DNA from: Agromyces aureus | Lineage (GTDB): Bacteria > Actinomycetota > Actinomycetes > Actinomycetales > Microbacteriaceae | Assembly: GCF_001660485.1 (NCBI RefSeq) | Contig: NZ_CP013979.1 | Span: forward strand, 2,170,001-2,234,000 | Direction: 5' to 3' | DNA length: 64,000 nt | Shown: piece by piece, positions 21,673-37,112 of the stretch | Position numbering within the stretch: the stretch's first letter is position 1 | How the letters are laid out: each line of letters begins with the position of its first letter | Program-made: the position numbers and the translations under genes | The notes under the pieces: generated by a model | The model's input: only the letters and a program-made list of their open reading frames with translations | What the model was told of the DNA's origin: nothing | Databases searched by the model: none

Positions 21673-23739
<2,067 letters not shown>

Positions 23740-23740
23740 T

Positions 23741-23756
23741 TCGAACGTATGTTCGC
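23741..23756 (+). promoter_or_regulatory. SOS box (LexA operator) upstream of uvrA
   Basis: TCGAACGTATGTTCGC matches the actinobacterial LexA consensus TCGAAC-N4-GTTCGA at 11 of 12 defined positions. It starts one base after the uvrB stop and 71 bases before the uvrA start codon. This predicts DNA-damage induction of uvrA and the co-oriented uvrC. Confidence 0.85.
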
Positions 23757-23799
23757 TCTCAGCGCGTCCCCTCCCGGCGTTCGTGTCGGTGGGTCTGCC

Positions 23800-23805
23800 T
23801 AGACT
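23800..23805 (+). promoter_or_regulatory. -10 box of a leaderless promoter (uvrA)
   Basis: TAGACT ends six bases before the GTG at 23812. The SOS box lies about 44 bases upstream of this -10. Confidence 0.5.
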
Positions 23806-23811
23806 CGAAGG

Positions 23812-26703
<2,892 letters not shown>

Positions 26704-26705
26704 GC

Positions 26706-28652
26706 ATGAGCGACGCCCTGTCCTATCGCCCGAAGGCGGGGGAGATCCCGACCGAGCCCGGGGTCTACCGCTTCCGCGACGGTGATCGGCGCGTGCTGTA
26801 CGTCGGCAAGGCGAAGAACCTGCGCGCCAGGTTGTCGAACTACTTCGCCCCGCTGCGCACGCTGCATGAGCGCACGCGTCGCATGGTCACGACGGCGAGC
26901 TCGGTGGAATGGACCGTGGTCGGCAACGATGTCGAGGCGCTGCAGCTCGAGTACACCTGGATCAAGGAGTTCGAACCGCCCTTCAACGTCAAGTACCGCG
27001 ACGACAAGTCGTACCCGTACCTCGCGGTCACCCTCGGCGACGAGGCTCCCCGCGCGATCGTCACGCGCCGCAGCGGCATCCCCGGCGCTCGGTACTTCGG
27101 CCCGTATCCGAAGGTCTGGGCCGTCAATGAGACTCTCGACCTGCTGTTGAAGCTCTTCCCGATCCGCACCTGCAAGGACTCCGACTACCGGCGTGCGATG
27201 GCCTCGGGTCGTCCGTGCTTCGCCGGGCAGATCGGCCGCTGCTTCGGCCCGTGTTCTGGCCGGGTCGGCATCGAGGAGCATCGCGCCAACGTCGATCGCT
27301 TCGTCGCGTTCATGACGAATCAGGACCGCCGCATCGTCGACGAACTCTCCCAGCAGATGTTGGAGGCCTCCGCCGCGTTCGAGTACGAGACGGCGGCCCG
27401 CCGGCGCGACCAGCTGCAGGCGGCGACCGAGTTCTTCGAGAAGAGTGCGGTCGTGCTGCGCGATGACGTCGACGTCGACGTGTTCGGCATCGACCACGAC
27501 GAACTCGCCGCCGCGGTGCAGATCTTCGTCGTCCGCGGGGGTCGGGTGCGTGGTGTGCACTCCTGGACCGTCGACAAGGAGCTCGACGTGCCCATCGGCG
27601 ACCTCGTCGACTCGGTCGTGCAGAACGCCTACGGCGGTCAACTGTCACCACCGCGCGAGGTCGTGGTGCCCGAACTGCCAGACGACGCCGCAGCCCTCGA
27701 GACCTGGCTCTCCGAGCGCGCGGGTCGCAAGGTACGGCTTCGTGCAGCCCAGCGTGGCGACAAGGCGGCACTCCTCGCCACGGCCACGCAGAACGCGAAG
27801 CAGTCGCTCATGCTCTACAAGACGCGACGGAGCGCCGACTTCACGACGCGGTCGCGCGCCCTCGAGGACATCCAAGAGGCACTGGGCATGGCGGATGCCC
27901 CGCTGCGCATCGAGTGCTTCGACGTGTCGCACCTGAGCGGCACCAACATCGTCGCGTCCATGGTCGTGTTCGAAGACGGCCTGCCCCGCAAAGACGAGTA
28001 CCGGCGCTTCACGATTCCCGAGTCGACCGACGACACCGACTCGATCCATCAGGTGCTCACGCGCAGACTCGCGTACCTCGCCGCGCCGTCCGTCACCACC
28101 GCCGAGCAGACCGACGGGGGGGACGTCAGCGATCAGGCGAGTCAGGCGAGCGCGGCCGAGCCGGCCGAGCCGGTCGACGGCACCCGCCGGTCGAAGTTCT
28201 CGTACCGCCCGAACCTGCTCGTGGTCGACGGCGGCGAGCCGCAGGTCGCGGCTGCGGCCAGGGCGCTCGCGGAGTCGGGCGTCGAGGGCATCTACCTCTG
28301 CGGCATCGCGAAGCGACTCGAGGAGATCTGGACGCCCGACGCCGACTACCCGGTAATCCTCCCGCGCAACAGCGACGCACTGTTCCTGTTCCAACGCGTA
28401 CGCGACGAGGCGCACCGCTTCGCGATAACGCACCAGCGGCAGCGACGCAAGCGGGACATCTCCTCGGTGCTCGCCGAGATCCCCGGCCTGGGGCCCACCC
28501 GCATCAAGGTGCTCCTGCGGCACTTCGGGTCCGTGAAACGCCTGCGCGCGGCATCCGTCGATGAAATCGGCAGTGTCGACGGCTTCGGCCCGACGCTCGC
28601 CGCGGTCGTCTACGAGGAGCTCCGCAGCGGTGCGCAGGTCCAACCCCGATAG
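26706..28652 (+). CDS. uvrC: Excinuclease ABC subunit C
   Basis: A 648-residue dual-incision nuclease of nucleotide excision repair. The N-terminal GIY-YIG domain ([25 protein letters not shown], key residues Y, Y, G, K and R) makes the 3' cut. A cysteine block ([15 protein letters not shown]) near residue 175 follows, then the UVR domain near 210-245. The RNase H-like endonuclease domain ([32 protein letters not shown]) makes the 5' cut. Tandem helix-hairpin-helix motifs at the end are [18 protein letters not shown] and [12 protein letters not shown]. It is co-transcribed with uvrA. The TAG stop forms the first half of a TAGGCT -10 for rapZ. Confidence 0.96.
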   Translation: MSDALSYRPKAGEIPTEPGVYRFRDGDRRVLYVGKAKNLRARLSNYFAPLRTLHERTRRMVTTASSVEWTVVGNDVEALQLEYTWIKEFEPPFNVKYRDDKSYPYLAVTLGDEAPRAIVTRRSGIPGARYFGPYPKVWAVNETLDLLLKLFPIRTCKDSDYRRAMASGRPCFAGQIGRCFGPCSGRVGIEEHRANVDRFVAFMTNQDRRIVDELSQQMLEASAAFEYETAARRRDQLQAATEFFEKSAVVLRDDVDVDVFGIDHDELAAAVQIFVVRGGRVRGVHSWTVDKELDVPIGDLVDSVVQNAYGGQLSPPREVVVPELPDDAAALETWLSERAGRKVRLRAAQRGDKAALLATATQNAKQSLMLYKTRRSADFTTRSRALEDIQEALGMADAPLRIECFDVSHLSGTNIVASMVVFEDGLPRKDEYRRFTIPESTDDTDSIHQVLTRRLAYLAAPSVTTAEQTDGGDVSDQASQASAAEPAEPVDGTRRSKFSYRPNLLVVDGGEPQVAAAARALAESGVEGIYLCGIAKRLEEIWTPDADYPVILPRNSDALFLFQRVRDEAHRFAITHQRQRRKRDISSVLAEIPGLGPTRIKVLLRHFGSVKRLRAASVDEIGSVDGFGPTLAAVVYEELRSGAQVQPR

Positions 28653-28655
28653 GCT
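28650..28655 (+). promoter_or_regulatory. -10 box before rapZ, overlapping the uvrC stop
   Basis: TAGGCT at the uvrC stop codon lies 34 bases before the rapZ ATG, with GAAGGGGAA as ribosome binding site between. Confidence 0.4.
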
Positions 28656-28689
28656 TGGTGCTCGACGTGCGGGAAGGGGAACCGAGGCG

Positions 28690-29562
28690 ATGGCAACCGA
28701 GGTCGAGCAGGAGATGCTCATCGTCACCGGGATGTCGGGGGCCGGTCGTTCGACCGTCGGCAACGCCCTCGAGGACCTGGGCTGGTACGTCGTCGACAAC
28801 CTCCCGCCGCAGATGCTGCGACCGCTCGTCGAACTGGTCGAACGCGCAGGAGCCTCGCTCCCGCGCATCGCCGCGGTCGTGGACATCCGCGGCCGCGACT
28901 TCTTCGCCGAGCTCCGCGAGATCATCCAGGCGCTCCGCACGGGTGTGAACGTCCGCGTCGTGTTCCTCGACGCGACCGATGCGGTGCTGGTGCGTCGGTT
29001 CGAGGCCGTGCGCCGACCCCACCCGCTGCAGGGCAACGGAACCCTCCTCGACGGCATCGGGGCCGAGCGCTCCCGACTCGCCGAGCTCCGCGAGGCCGCG
29101 GATCTCGTCGTCGACACGTCCGAGCTCAACATCCACCAGCTCGCGAACCTGGTCACCGACGCCTTCGCCGAAGAGGGCCGCGCCGGGGTGAGGGTCACGC
29201 TGCTCAGCTTCGGATTCAAGTACGGGCTGCCGACGGATGCCGACCTGGTGGCCGATGCCCGCTTCCTGCCGAACCCGTTCTGGATCGGCGAGCTGCGCAA
29301 CCTCACCGGCGAGGATCCCGCCGTCTCCGACTACGTCCTCGGCCAGCCGGGTGCCCACGAGTTCGTGGACGCCTACGTGAAGGCGCTGGAGCCGGTGCTG
29401 AGCGGCTATCAACGCGAGAACAAGCGTCACGCCACGATCGCGATCGGCTGCACGGGCGGCAAGCACCGTTCAGTCGCCATGGTCCGCGAGCTCGCCGAGC
29501 GTCTCGCAGCGTTCCCCGACGTCGCCGTCAGCGTCCGGCACCGCGATCTCGGGCGCGAGTGA
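28690..29562 (+). CDS. rapZ: RNase adapter / nucleotide-binding protein RapZ
   Basis: A 290-residue YvcJ/RapZ family P-loop protein. Walker A is GMSGAGRST near residue 14, followed by [11 protein letters not shown]. The C-terminal domain holds [21 protein letters not shown]-like [10 protein letters not shown], and the closing [11 protein letters not shown] block. In enterobacteria RapZ targets small RNAs of glucosamine metabolism. In Gram-positive and actinobacterial genomes it sits with whiA, as here, and its role is less clear. The usual yvcK-type gene between rapZ and whiA is missing from this window. ATG at 28690 has a GAAGGGGAA site upstream. Confidence 0.94.
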   Translation: MATEVEQEMLIVTGMSGAGRSTVGNALEDLGWYVVDNLPPQMLRPLVELVERAGASLPRIAAVVDIRGRDFFAELREIIQALRTGVNVRVVFLDATDAVLVRRFEAVRRPHPLQGNGTLLDGIGAERSRLAELREAADLVVDTSELNIHQLANLVTDAFAEEGRAGVRVTLLSFGFKYGLPTDADLVADARFLPNPFWIGELRNLTGEDPAVSDYVLGQPGAHEFVDAYVKALEPVLSGYQRENKRHATIAIGCTGGKHRSVAMVRELAERLAAFPDVAVSVRHRDLGRE

Positions 29563-29629
29563 GCGTCAGAATTGTCCATGACGCGTGGGGCACGATGCCC
29601 GCGCATCCACCGAGAGGAAGGATCACGAG

Positions 29630-30610
29630 GTGGCATTGACCGCGGATGTGAAAGAAGAACTGGCACGCGTCGAGGTTTCGAAGACGAGTGTCCGCGCGGC
29701 CGAGCTGGCCTCCGTGCTCCGCTTCGCCGGCGGCCTGCACATCATCTCGAACCGGATCGCGATCGAGGCCGAGCTCGACTCGCCGACGACCGCGAAGCGC
29801 GTGACGCGCGACCTGGGGGAGCTCTACGGCGTCCGCCCCGACGTGTCGGTCATCGCACCCTCGGGAGTCCGCCGCACGAACCAGTTCCTGCTCCGCATCC
29901 TTGACGGCGGTGAGACGCTCGCACGCCAGACCGGCCTGCTCGATGCGCGTCGCCGCCCCGTGCGCGGGCTGCCGAACAAGCTCACGACGGGCTCGCGCGA
30001 CGAGGTCGCCGCCGTCTGGCGCGGGGCCTTCCTCGCGCAGGGCAGCCTGACCGATCCGGGCCGATCGGCCGCCCTCGAGATCACCTGCCCGGGCAACGAG
30101 ACCGCGATGGCGCTCGTCGGCGCCGCAGGGCGCCTGGGCATCTCGGCGAAGGCCCGTGAGGTGCGCGGAGTGCACCGGGTCGTGATCCGCGACGGCGAGG
30201 CGATCAGCGCCATGCTCTCGCTCATGGGGGCGACCGGCACCGTGCGCAACTGGGAGGAGCTGCGCCAGCGCCGCGAAGTGCGTGCGACCGCCAACCGCCT
30301 CGTGAACTTCGACGACGCGAACCTCCGCCGGTCCGCCCAGGCCGCCGTCGCCGCGTGCGCCCGCGTCGAGCGCGCGATGGAGTTGCTCGGCGACGACATC
30401 CCCGACCACCTGAAGTACGCCGGCGAGCTGCGCCTGGCGCACCGCGAGTCGAGCCTCGACGAGCTCGGCCACCACGCCGACCCGCCCATGACGAAGGACG
30501 CCGTCGCGGGCCGCATCCGCCGCCTGCTGGCGATGGCCGACAATCGTGCCGCCGCGCTCGGCGTGCCCGGCACCGAGGCGAGCCTGCCGGCCGACCTCGA
30601 CGACGTCTAG
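29630..30610 (+). CDS. whiA: DNA-binding protein WhiA
   Basis: A 326-residue transcription factor with an N-terminal degenerate LAGLIDADG homing-endonuclease fold (about residues 1-220) and a C-terminal helix-turn-helix (about 235-310, with [33 protein letters not shown]; key residues S-L-x-E-L-G). In sporulating actinobacteria WhiA works with WhiB to stop growth and start division; in non-sporulating species it affects division and envelope genes. The GTG start gives [15 protein letters not shown], the family N-terminus. GAGGAAGG lies about ten bases upstream. A perfect palindromic terminator follows, ending the unit. Confidence 0.96.
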   Translation: MALTADVKEELARVEVSKTSVRAAELASVLRFAGGLHIISNRIAIEAELDSPTTAKRVTRDLGELYGVRPDVSVIAPSGVRRTNQFLLRILDGGETLARQTGLLDARRRPVRGLPNKLTTGSRDEVAAVWRGAFLAQGSLTDPGRSAALEITCPGNETAMALVGAAGRLGISAKAREVRGVHRVVIRDGEAISAMLSLMGATGTVRNWEELRQRREVRATANRLVNFDDANLRRSAQAAVAACARVERAMELLGDDIPDHLKYAGELRLAHRESSLDELGHHADPPMTKDAVAGRIRRLLAMADNRAAALGVPGTEASLPADLDDV

Positions 30611-30635
30611 ACCCCGCAGGTCGAGTTCCATACGT

Positions 30636-30661
30636 GAGACGGATGCCGCGGCATCCGTCTC
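30636..30661 (+). terminator. Palindromic terminator after whiA
   Basis: GAGACGGATGCCG is followed directly by its exact complement CGGCATCCGTCTC, a 26-base perfect palindrome that would fold to a ~11-bp stem. Again built from CGGATGCC and GGCATCCG. Confidence 0.65.
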
Positions 30662-30737
30662 GTCGTCGACCTCTCCCTCCCTCGAAGGGCGCGCGTCATC
30701 GTGCGTCAACCCGGGTCGCGGCCTCGACGAGCGGGCA

Positions 30738-30743
30738 TAGACT
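30738..30743 (+). promoter_or_regulatory. -10 box of the sodA promoter
   Basis: TAGACT about 65 bases before the sodA ATG; an AAGGAG ribosome binding site precedes the start. No clear -35. Confidence 0.45.
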
Positions 30744-30808
30744 CGAATGCGCAGCCGCGGAACACCGGGCAGAGGCCCGGAACGCCCGGCATCTGACAAG
30801 GAGAAGCA

Positions 30809-31435
30809 ATGGCTGACTACACCCTCCCCGATCTCGCCTACGACTACTCGGCGCTCGAGCCGGCGATCAGCGGCACGATCATGGAGCTGCACCACTCGAA
30901 GCACCACCAAGCGTACGTGACGGGCGCGAACACCGCCCTCGCGCAGCTCGCCGAGGCGCGCGAGACGGGCAACCTCGCCAACGTCAACAAGCTCGAGAAG
31001 GACCTCGCGTTCAACCTCGGCGGTCACATCAACCACTCGATCTTCTGGACGAACCTCTCGCCGAACGGCGGCGACAAGCCGACCGGCGACCTCGCGGCCG
31101 CCATCGACGACCAGTTCGGTTCGTTCGACGCCTTCCAGGCGCACTTCACGGCCACCGCGCTCGGCGTCCAGGGCTCCGGCTGGGCCGTGCTCGCCTGGGA
31201 TTCGCTCGGCCAGCGCCTGATCATCGTGCAGTTCTTCGACCAGCAGGGCAACCTGCCGGCGGGCATCGTGCCGCTGCTCATGCTCGACGTCTGGGAGCAC
31301 GCGTACTACCTCGACTACCGCAACGTCCGCGCCGACTACGTGAAGGCGTTCTGGACGATCGCGGACTGGGACAACGTGCAGAAGCGCTTCGCTGCAGCAA
31401 ACGAGAAGACCTCAGGGCTGCTGCTACTGTCGTAA
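30809..31435 (+). CDS. sodA: Superoxide dismutase (Mn/Fe family)
   Basis: A 208-residue cytoplasmic enzyme that converts superoxide to oxygen and hydrogen peroxide. The metal ligands are all present: His28 in ELHHSKHH, His76 in [10 protein letters not shown], and the Asp and His in [14 protein letters not shown]. The Gln in GVQGSGW, the DVWEHAYY context and the overall pattern favour manganese, though a cambialistic enzyme is possible. No export signal. ATG at 30809 has AAGGAG at the right distance. It has its own promoter and is followed by a hairpin before gap. Confidence 0.96.
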   Translation: MADYTLPDLAYDYSALEPAISGTIMELHHSKHHQAYVTGANTALAQLAEARETGNLANVNKLEKDLAFNLGGHINHSIFWTNLSPNGGDKPTGDLAAAIDDQFGSFDAFQAHFTATALGVQGSGWAVLAWDSLGQRLIIVQFFDQQGNLPAGIVPLLMLDVWEHAYYLDYRNVRADYVKAFWTIADWDNVQKRFAAANEKTSGLLLLS

Positions 31436-31439
31436 ACGT

Positions 31440-32533
<1,094 letters not shown>

Positions 32534-32544
32534 ATCGGGACATC

Positions 32545-33756
32545 GTGACCCTGCGAACGATCGAAAGCCTCGGTTCGCTCGCCGGTACGCGCATCGTCGT
32601 CCGTTGTGACCTCAACGTTCCTCTCAAGGACGGGGTCATCACGGACGACGGTCGGGTCCGCGCGTCGCTGCCGACACTCACCGCGCTGACCGACCAGGGA
32701 GCGCGCGTCATCGTGATCTCCCACCTCGGTCGCCCTGACGGCGCACCGGACGCGAAGTACAGCCTCGCGCCGGTCGCCGCCCGCCTCGGCGAACTGGTCG
32801 ACGTGCCCGTCGCGTTCGCGACCGACACCGTCGGCCCGGATGCCGCTGCCAAGGTCGAGGCCCTCGCCGACGGCGAGATCCTCGTGCTCGAGAACCTCCG
32901 GTTCAACCCGGGGGAGACCTCGAAGGACGTCTCGGAACGCACGGTGTTCGCCGAGCACCTCGCAGCCTTCGCGGACTCCGTCGTCTCCGACGGCTTCGGC
33001 GTGGTGCACCGCAAGCAGGCCAGCGTCTTCGAGCTCGAGGAACTCCGCCCGAGCGCCGCCGGCCTGCTGATCGCCACGGAGCTCGACGTGCTCGACCGGT
33101 TGACCGAGAACCCCGAGCGGCCGTACGCGGTCGTCCTCGGCGGCTCGAAGGTCTCCGACAAGCTCGGCGTGATCGCGCACCTGCTCCCGCGGGTCGACAC
33201 GCTGCTCATCGGCGGCGGCATGCTCTTCACCTTCCTCGCGGCCCAGGGCCACAAGGTCGGCTCCAGCCTGCTCGAGGCCGACCAGATCGACACCGTCAAG
33301 GGCTACCTCGCCGAGGCGGCCGAGCGCGGCGTGAACATCGTGCTGCCGACGGATGTCGTCGTCGCGGCGTCGTTCTCGGGTGAAGCCGAGCACGTGGTCG
33401 CCGCGGCCGATGCGATCGAGGAGACCCCCTTCGGGGCGTCCGGCCTCGGCCTCGACATCGGACCCGAAACGGCCGCCGCGTTCGCCGAGCACATCCGCTC
33501 GTCGAAGACGGTGTTCTGGAACGGACCGATGGGCGTCTTCGAGTTGGCTCCCTTCGCGGCGGGCACCCGTGCCGTCGCGCAGGCGCTCACCGAGGTCGAC
33601 GGCCTCAGCGTCGTCGGCGGCGGCGACTCCGCGGCGGCCGTCAGGCAGCTCGGATTCTCCGACGACCAGTTCGGTCACATCTCGACGGGCGGAGGCGCAA
33701 GCCTCGAGTTCCTCGAGGGCAAGAAGCTTCCCGGACTGGAGGTCCTCGGATGGTAG
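32545..33756 (+). CDS. pgk: Phosphoglycerate kinase
   Basis: A 403-residue two-domain enzyme making ATP from 1,3-bisphosphoglycerate. The N-terminal substrate motif is VRCDLNVPL and VISHLGRP. The C-terminal nucleotide site has VLGGSKVSDKLGV, FWNGPMGVFE, GGGDSAAAV and STGGGASLEFLEG. GTG at 32545 is chosen because it gives VTLRTIESLGSL, the usual short lead; the frame stays open upstream only because it overlaps gap out of frame. A weak GGGA precedes it. It shares its last seven bases with the start of tpiA. Confidence 0.96.
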   Translation: MTLRTIESLGSLAGTRIVVRCDLNVPLKDGVITDDGRVRASLPTLTALTDQGARVIVISHLGRPDGAPDAKYSLAPVAARLGELVDVPVAFATDTVGPDAAAKVEALADGEILVLENLRFNPGETSKDVSERTVFAEHLAAFADSVVSDGFGVVHRKQASVFELEELRPSAAGLLIATELDVLDRLTENPERPYAVVLGGSKVSDKLGVIAHLLPRVDTLLIGGGMLFTFLAAQGHKVGSSLLEADQIDTVKGYLAEAAERGVNIVLPTDVVVAASFSGEAEHVVAAADAIEETPFGASGLGLDIGPETAAAFAEHIRSSKTVFWNGPMGVFELAPFAAGTRAVAQALTEVDGLSVVGGGDSAAAVRQLGFSDDQFGHISTGGGASLEFLEGKKLPGLEVLGW

Positions 33757-34538
33757 GCAAGCGCACCCCGTTCATCGCAGGAAACTGGAAGATGAACCTC
33801 GACCACCTGCAGGCGGTCGCATTCACCCAGAAGCTCGCGTGGTCGCTGAAGGATGCGAAGCACGACCCGGCCGACGCCGAGGTCGCGGTCTTCCCGCCGT
33901 TCACCGACATCCGCTCGGTGCAGACGCTCATCGCGGCCGACAACCTGCCCATCGCCTACGGCGCCCAGGATGTCTCGGCTCACGACTCGGGCGCCTACAC
34001 GGGCGAGGTGTCGGGCGCGTTCCTCGCGAAGCTCGAGTGCGCGTACGTCATCATCGGCCACTCCGAGCGGCGCACGCTGCACGGCGAGACCGACGCCGAC
34101 GTGAACGCGAAGGTCCTCGCGGCGCACCGTCACGGCATCGTTCCCGTGCTGTGCGTCGGTGAGACGGCCGAAGACCTCGAGGCGCACGGCCCCAGTGCCG
34201 TTCCCGTGGCGCAGCTTCGTGCGGCGCTCGAGAACGTCGAGGGAGCGAAGGGACTCGTCATCGCGTACGAGCCCGTGTGGGCGATCGGCTCCGGGCAGGC
34301 GGCGACGCCGCAGCAGGCCGAGCAGGTCTGCGAGGCGCTCCGCGGCGTGCTGCGCGACCTCTTCGGCGACGAGGTCGCCGGCGAGACGCGCGTGCTCTAC
34401 GGCGGCTCGGTGAAGGCGGCGAACATCGCGTCGTTCCTCCGCGAGCCCAACGTCGACGGCGCGCTCGTCGGCGGTGCGAGCCTCGACATCGACGAGTTCT
34501 CGAGCATCGTCCGCTTCAAGAAGCACGTCGGAGCCTGA
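33750..34538 (+). CDS. tpiA: Triosephosphate isomerase
   Basis: A 262-residue TIM barrel interconverting dihydroxyacetone phosphate and glyceraldehyde 3-phosphate. Catalytic residues are in place: Lys14 in AGNWKMN, His104 in IIGHSERR, and Glu174 in AYEPVWAIG. The phosphate-binding end is YGGSVKAAN and VGGASLD. The start codon overlaps the pgk stop, showing translational coupling. A very strong hairpin terminator follows and ends the glycolytic operon. Confidence 0.97.
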   Translation: MVGKRTPFIAGNWKMNLDHLQAVAFTQKLAWSLKDAKHDPADAEVAVFPPFTDIRSVQTLIAADNLPIAYGAQDVSAHDSGAYTGEVSGAFLAKLECAYVIIGHSERRTLHGETDADVNAKVLAAHRHGIVPVLCVGETAEDLEAHGPSAVPVAQLRAALENVEGAKGLVIAYEPVWAIGSGQAATPQQAEQVCEALRGVLRDLFGDEVAGETRVLYGGSVKAANIASFLREPNVDGALVGGASLDIDEFSSIVRFKKHVGA

Positions 34539-34563
34539 TCCGGTCGGATCTCGGTTCCAGAAC

Positions 34564-34601
34564 GGCGCTGGGCCGGAGACGTGTGTCTCCGGCCCAGCGC
34601 C
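34564..34601 (+). terminator. Perfect 17-bp terminator after tpiA
   Basis: GGCGCTGGGCCGGAGAC pairs perfectly with GTCTCCGGCCCAGCGCC around a GTGT loop. It ends only 11 bases before the secG -10 box. Confidence 0.85.
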
Positions 34602-34612
34602 ATTCGTCCCGC

Positions 34613-34618
34613 TATACT
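34613..34618 (+). promoter_or_regulatory. -10 box of the secG-rbpA promoter
   Basis: TATACT, close to the TATAAT consensus, 45 bases before secG. Any -35 box would overlap the tpiA terminator stem. Confidence 0.5.
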
Positions 34619-34663
34619 CGAATATCGGCACAGACCCCCTCGTCGTGCCCGGAAAGGTTCACC

Positions 34664-34915
34664 GTGGAGATTCTCCAGGTCGTCCTGCAGGTTCTGCTCG
34701 GTATCACGAGCCTCCTGCTGACGCTGCTCATCCTCCTGCACAAGGGCCGCGGTGGCGGTCTGTCCGACATGTTCGGCGGCGGCGTCACGTCCAGCCTCGG
34801 CGCCTCGGGTGTCGCAGAGCGCAATCTCAATCGCATCACCGTGATCCTGGGCCTCGTCTGGGTGACGTGCATCGTCATCCTCGGCCTGATCACGAAGTTC
34901 GACTCGGGAATCTGA
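34664..34915 (+). CDS. secG: Preprotein translocase subunit SecG
   Basis: An 83-residue subunit of the SecYEG channel that assists protein export. Two transmembrane helices (about 5-25 and 58-78) flank the conserved cytoplasmic loop HKGRGGGLSDMFGGG, where the GGGLSD-FG motif is diagnostic. The GTG start follows GGAAAGG by about ten bases. Position after tpiA is the usual actinobacterial order. Four bases separate it from rbpA. Confidence 0.93.
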   Translation: MEILQVVLQVLLGITSLLLTLLILLHKGRGGGLSDMFGGGVTSSLGASGVAERNLNRITVILGLVWVTCIVILGLITKFDSGI

Positions 34916-34919
34916 GCGC

Positions 34920-35285
34920 ATGGCCTCCGGAAACAGCGCGATCCGCGGTTCCCGCGTCGGCGCGGGCCCCATGGGCGAGCAGGATCGCGGATTCCACGCG
35001 GACCGCGTGGCCGTGAGCTACTGGGACGCCCAGGGCAACGAGACCGTCCGCTACTTCGCGGCGAGTCTGCCCGACGAGGAGATCCCTGAGGTCATCGACA
35101 GCCCGTCCACGGGACTGCCGGCCGGCCGCGACAAGGAGAACCCGCCTTCGGTCTCCAAGCTCGAGCCGTACAAGACGCACCTCGCCTACGTGAAGGAGCG
35201 CCGCAGCGACGAGGAAGCCGCAGCGCTCCTCGAAGAGGCCCTGACGCAGCTCCGCGCGCGCCGCGGCCAGGCGCCCAAGGAATAG
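34920..35285 (+). CDS. rbpA: RNA polymerase-binding protein RbpA, cysteine-free variant
   Basis: A 121-residue actinobacterial transcription factor that binds RNA polymerase and the principal sigma factor and helps open promoters. The N-terminal tail AIRGSRVGAGPMGEQ and the C-terminal sigma-interacting part KPYKTHLAYVKERRSDEEAAALLEEAL (key residues K-T-H, E-R-R and L-E-E-A-L) are recognisable. The central core domain contains no cysteine at all, whereas the Streptomyces protein binds zinc through cysteines. The fold must be held together without metal. Placement after secG and the two terminal regions make the identification solid. Confidence 0.88.
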   Translation: MASGNSAIRGSRVGAGPMGEQDRGFHADRVAVSYWDAQGNETVRYFAASLPDEEIPEVIDSPSTGLPAGRDKENPPSVSKLEPYKTHLAYVKERRSDEEAAALLEEALTQLRARRGQAPKE

Positions 35286-35323
35286 AGCTCCGCCGCTCGA
35301 TTCCTCTCAGGTGTCGAGCGCAG

Positions 35324-35365
35324 ACGAAGAAGGGGTGAGCCGGTATCGGCTCGCCCCTTCTTCGT
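35324..35365. terminator. Bidirectional terminator between rbpA and pgl
   Basis: ACGAAGAAGGGGTGAGCCG pairs over 19 positions (one T:G wobble) with CGGCTCGCCCCTTCTTCGT around a GTAT loop. Read from either strand the stem is intact, so it serves convergent rbpA (+) and the pentose-phosphate operon (-). Confidence 0.9.
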
Positions 35366-35385
35366 GCGTTCTGCGGGGTTCTCGC

Positions 35386-36156
35386 TCAGTAGTCGCGTGC
35401 GATGAGGACCTCGGGGACCTCCGCCGCGGCATCCGAGTCCACGAAGAAGACGGTGCGCCGACGCCCCTTGATGCCCGCGACCGGGACCTCGTCGCGGCTC
35501 GCACCCGCGAGCGCCAGGCCGAGAGCCGACGCCTTGTCGGCGCCCGACAGGACGAACCAGATGCGCTGCGACGCGTTCAGCACCGGCCTGGTCAGGCTGA
35601 GGCGCTCGGGCGGCGGCTTGGGGGAGTTGCGGACGGCGATCACCGTGCGGTCGGTCACCTGAATGCCGGAGCGGTGCGGGAAGAGCGACGCGATGTGCCC
35701 GTCGGGCCCGACACCGAGGAAGGTGATGTCGAACGCCGGCGCATCGGCTCCGTCGACGCCGTGTTCGGCGAGCTCGGCCGCGAACGCGACCGCCGCATCG
35801 TCGAGCGTCATCCCGGAGTCCGACGCCGGGAACCGATGGACGTTCTCATCGGGGAGGTCGAGGTCGTCGAGCAGGGAGCGATCGGCGATCCAGTCGTTGC
35901 GCTCGTCGCTGCCCGCGGGGACCCAACGCTCATCGCCCCACCAGAAGTGCACACGCGACCAGTCGATGCTCGTGCGTGCGGGGGACGAGGCGATGGACTC
36001 CAGCACGGCGCCGGCCATCGACCCTCCCGTCAGCACGACGTGCGCGACGGGCTGGTCATCGAGGATGTCGAGCATCTTCGTGATGAACCGCGCCGCGACC
36101 GAACTCGCCAACGACCCCTTGTCGGGATGCACGAGCACTCGGCGTTCGTTCGTCAT
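35386..36156 (-). CDS. pgl: 6-phosphogluconolactonase
   Basis: A 256-residue enzyme of the DevB/SOL family that hydrolyses 6-phosphogluconolactone, the second oxidative pentose-phosphate step. Signatures are LTGGSMAG near residue 43, HFWWGDERWVP near 70, and the GVGPDGHIASLFPH block near 150 with the catalytic His. It is the last gene of the tkt-tal-pgi-zwf-opcA-pgl operon. Its ATG overlaps the opcA stop by four bases (ATGA). It ends against a strong bidirectional terminator. Confidence 0.94.
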   Translation of the reverse strand: MTNERRVLVHPDKGSLASSVAARFITKMLDILDDQPVAHVVLTGGSMAGAVLESIASSPARTSIDWSRVHFWWGDERWVPAGSDERNDWIADRSLLDDLDLPDENVHRFPASDSGMTLDDAAVAFAAELAEHGVDGADAPAFDITFLGVGPDGHIASLFPHRSGIQVTDRTVIAVRNSPKPPPERLSLTRPVLNASQRIWFVLSGADKASALGLALAGASRDEVPVAGIKGRRRTVFFVDSDAAAEVPEVLIARDY

Positions 36157-37112
36157 GCGGTGGCTCCCTCGGCCTCGGGTTCGCTGAGCAGCGCCAGGCC
36201 GCTCCTGATCACCTCACCGTACAGCTCGTCGGGGTCGAGGCGACGCAGCTCGTCGGCCAGGCAGTCGCGAAGGTTCCGTCGCGGCAGCGCCACGTCGTGC
36301 AACGGCTGGTCGGGCTGTCGGAGGGTCGCGACGCCGGGCTGGTCCCTGATCAGCTCGATGACGCCGGTCTCGCGTTCGAGCGTGACGCCGTGGATGCCGT
36401 GGGATCCCTCGGCGACGTCGGTGAGGACGTACCCGGTCGGGGCGTCGAGCTGCAGTCGCAGCCAGGCCGCGAGGAGCGTCGTGGACGGCGAGTCGGCGGC
36501 GCCCGTGACGTGCACGCGGGTGACGGGTGCGTACGGCGGCTGGTCCAGCACAGCCGCGAGCTGCGCACGCCACAGCGTCAGACGGGTCCACGCGAAGTCG
36601 GCGTCGCCGGGCGTGTAGCTGTCGACGAGTGCGCGGAGCGCCGCCTGCGGGTCGGGCTGGCTCGAGGCATCCGTGATGCGTCGCTGTGCGATGCGACCGA
36701 GCGGCGATACACCGGGAACGGCGGGTGCCGTACTCGGCCACCAGGTCACCACCGGGGCGTCGGGCAGGAGGAGCGCCATGACGAGACTCTCCTCGTCGCG
36801 TGCGACGGGTCCGTGCGCACGGAGCACGATCACCTCGCTCGCGCCGGCGTCGCCGCCGACACGGATCTCCGCATCGAGGCGCGGAGCGACGTCGGCGGGC
36901 TCGTCGGGGTCGGCCGTGACGACGATGACGCGCATCGGGTGCTCGCGCGACGCATCGTTCGCGGCCTCGATCGCCTCCTCCTCGACGCCGGGCGTCGTGG
37001 CGATGACGAGCGTGAGCACGCGTCCGAGCGCGACGACGCCGTTCTCCTCGCGGATCTTGACGAGCGACTTCGAGACCTTGCTGGTGGTGGTGTCGGGCAG
37101 GTCGACGATCAC
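36153..37112 (-). CDS. opcA: Glucose-6-phosphate dehydrogenase assembly protein OpcA
   Basis: A 319-residue protein needed for assembly or activation of glucose-6-phosphate dehydrogenase in actinobacteria and cyanobacteria. Family features are the N-terminal VIVDLPDTTTSKVSKSLVKIRE and the central LPDAPVVTWWP and WRAQLAAVLDQPPY blocks. GTG at 37112 has GGAGG eight bases upstream and overlaps the zwf stop (GTGA). Its own stop overlaps pgl in the same way. The tight zwf-opcA coupling supports the assembly-partner role. Confidence 0.93.
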   Translation of the reverse strand: MIVDLPDTTTSKVSKSLVKIREENGVVALGRVLTLVIATTPGVEEEAIEAANDASREHPMRVIVVTADPDEPADVAPRLDAEIRVGGDAGASEVIVLRAHGPVARDEESLVMALLLPDAPVVTWWPSTAPAVPGVSPLGRIAQRRITDASSQPDPQAALRALVDSYTPGDADFAWTRLTLWRAQLAAVLDQPPYAPVTRVHVTGAADSPSTTLLAAWLRLQLDAPTGYVLTDVAEGSHGIHGVTLERETGVIELIRDQPGVATLRQPDQPLHDVALPRRNLRDCLADELRRLDPDELYGEVIRSGLALLSEPEAEGATA

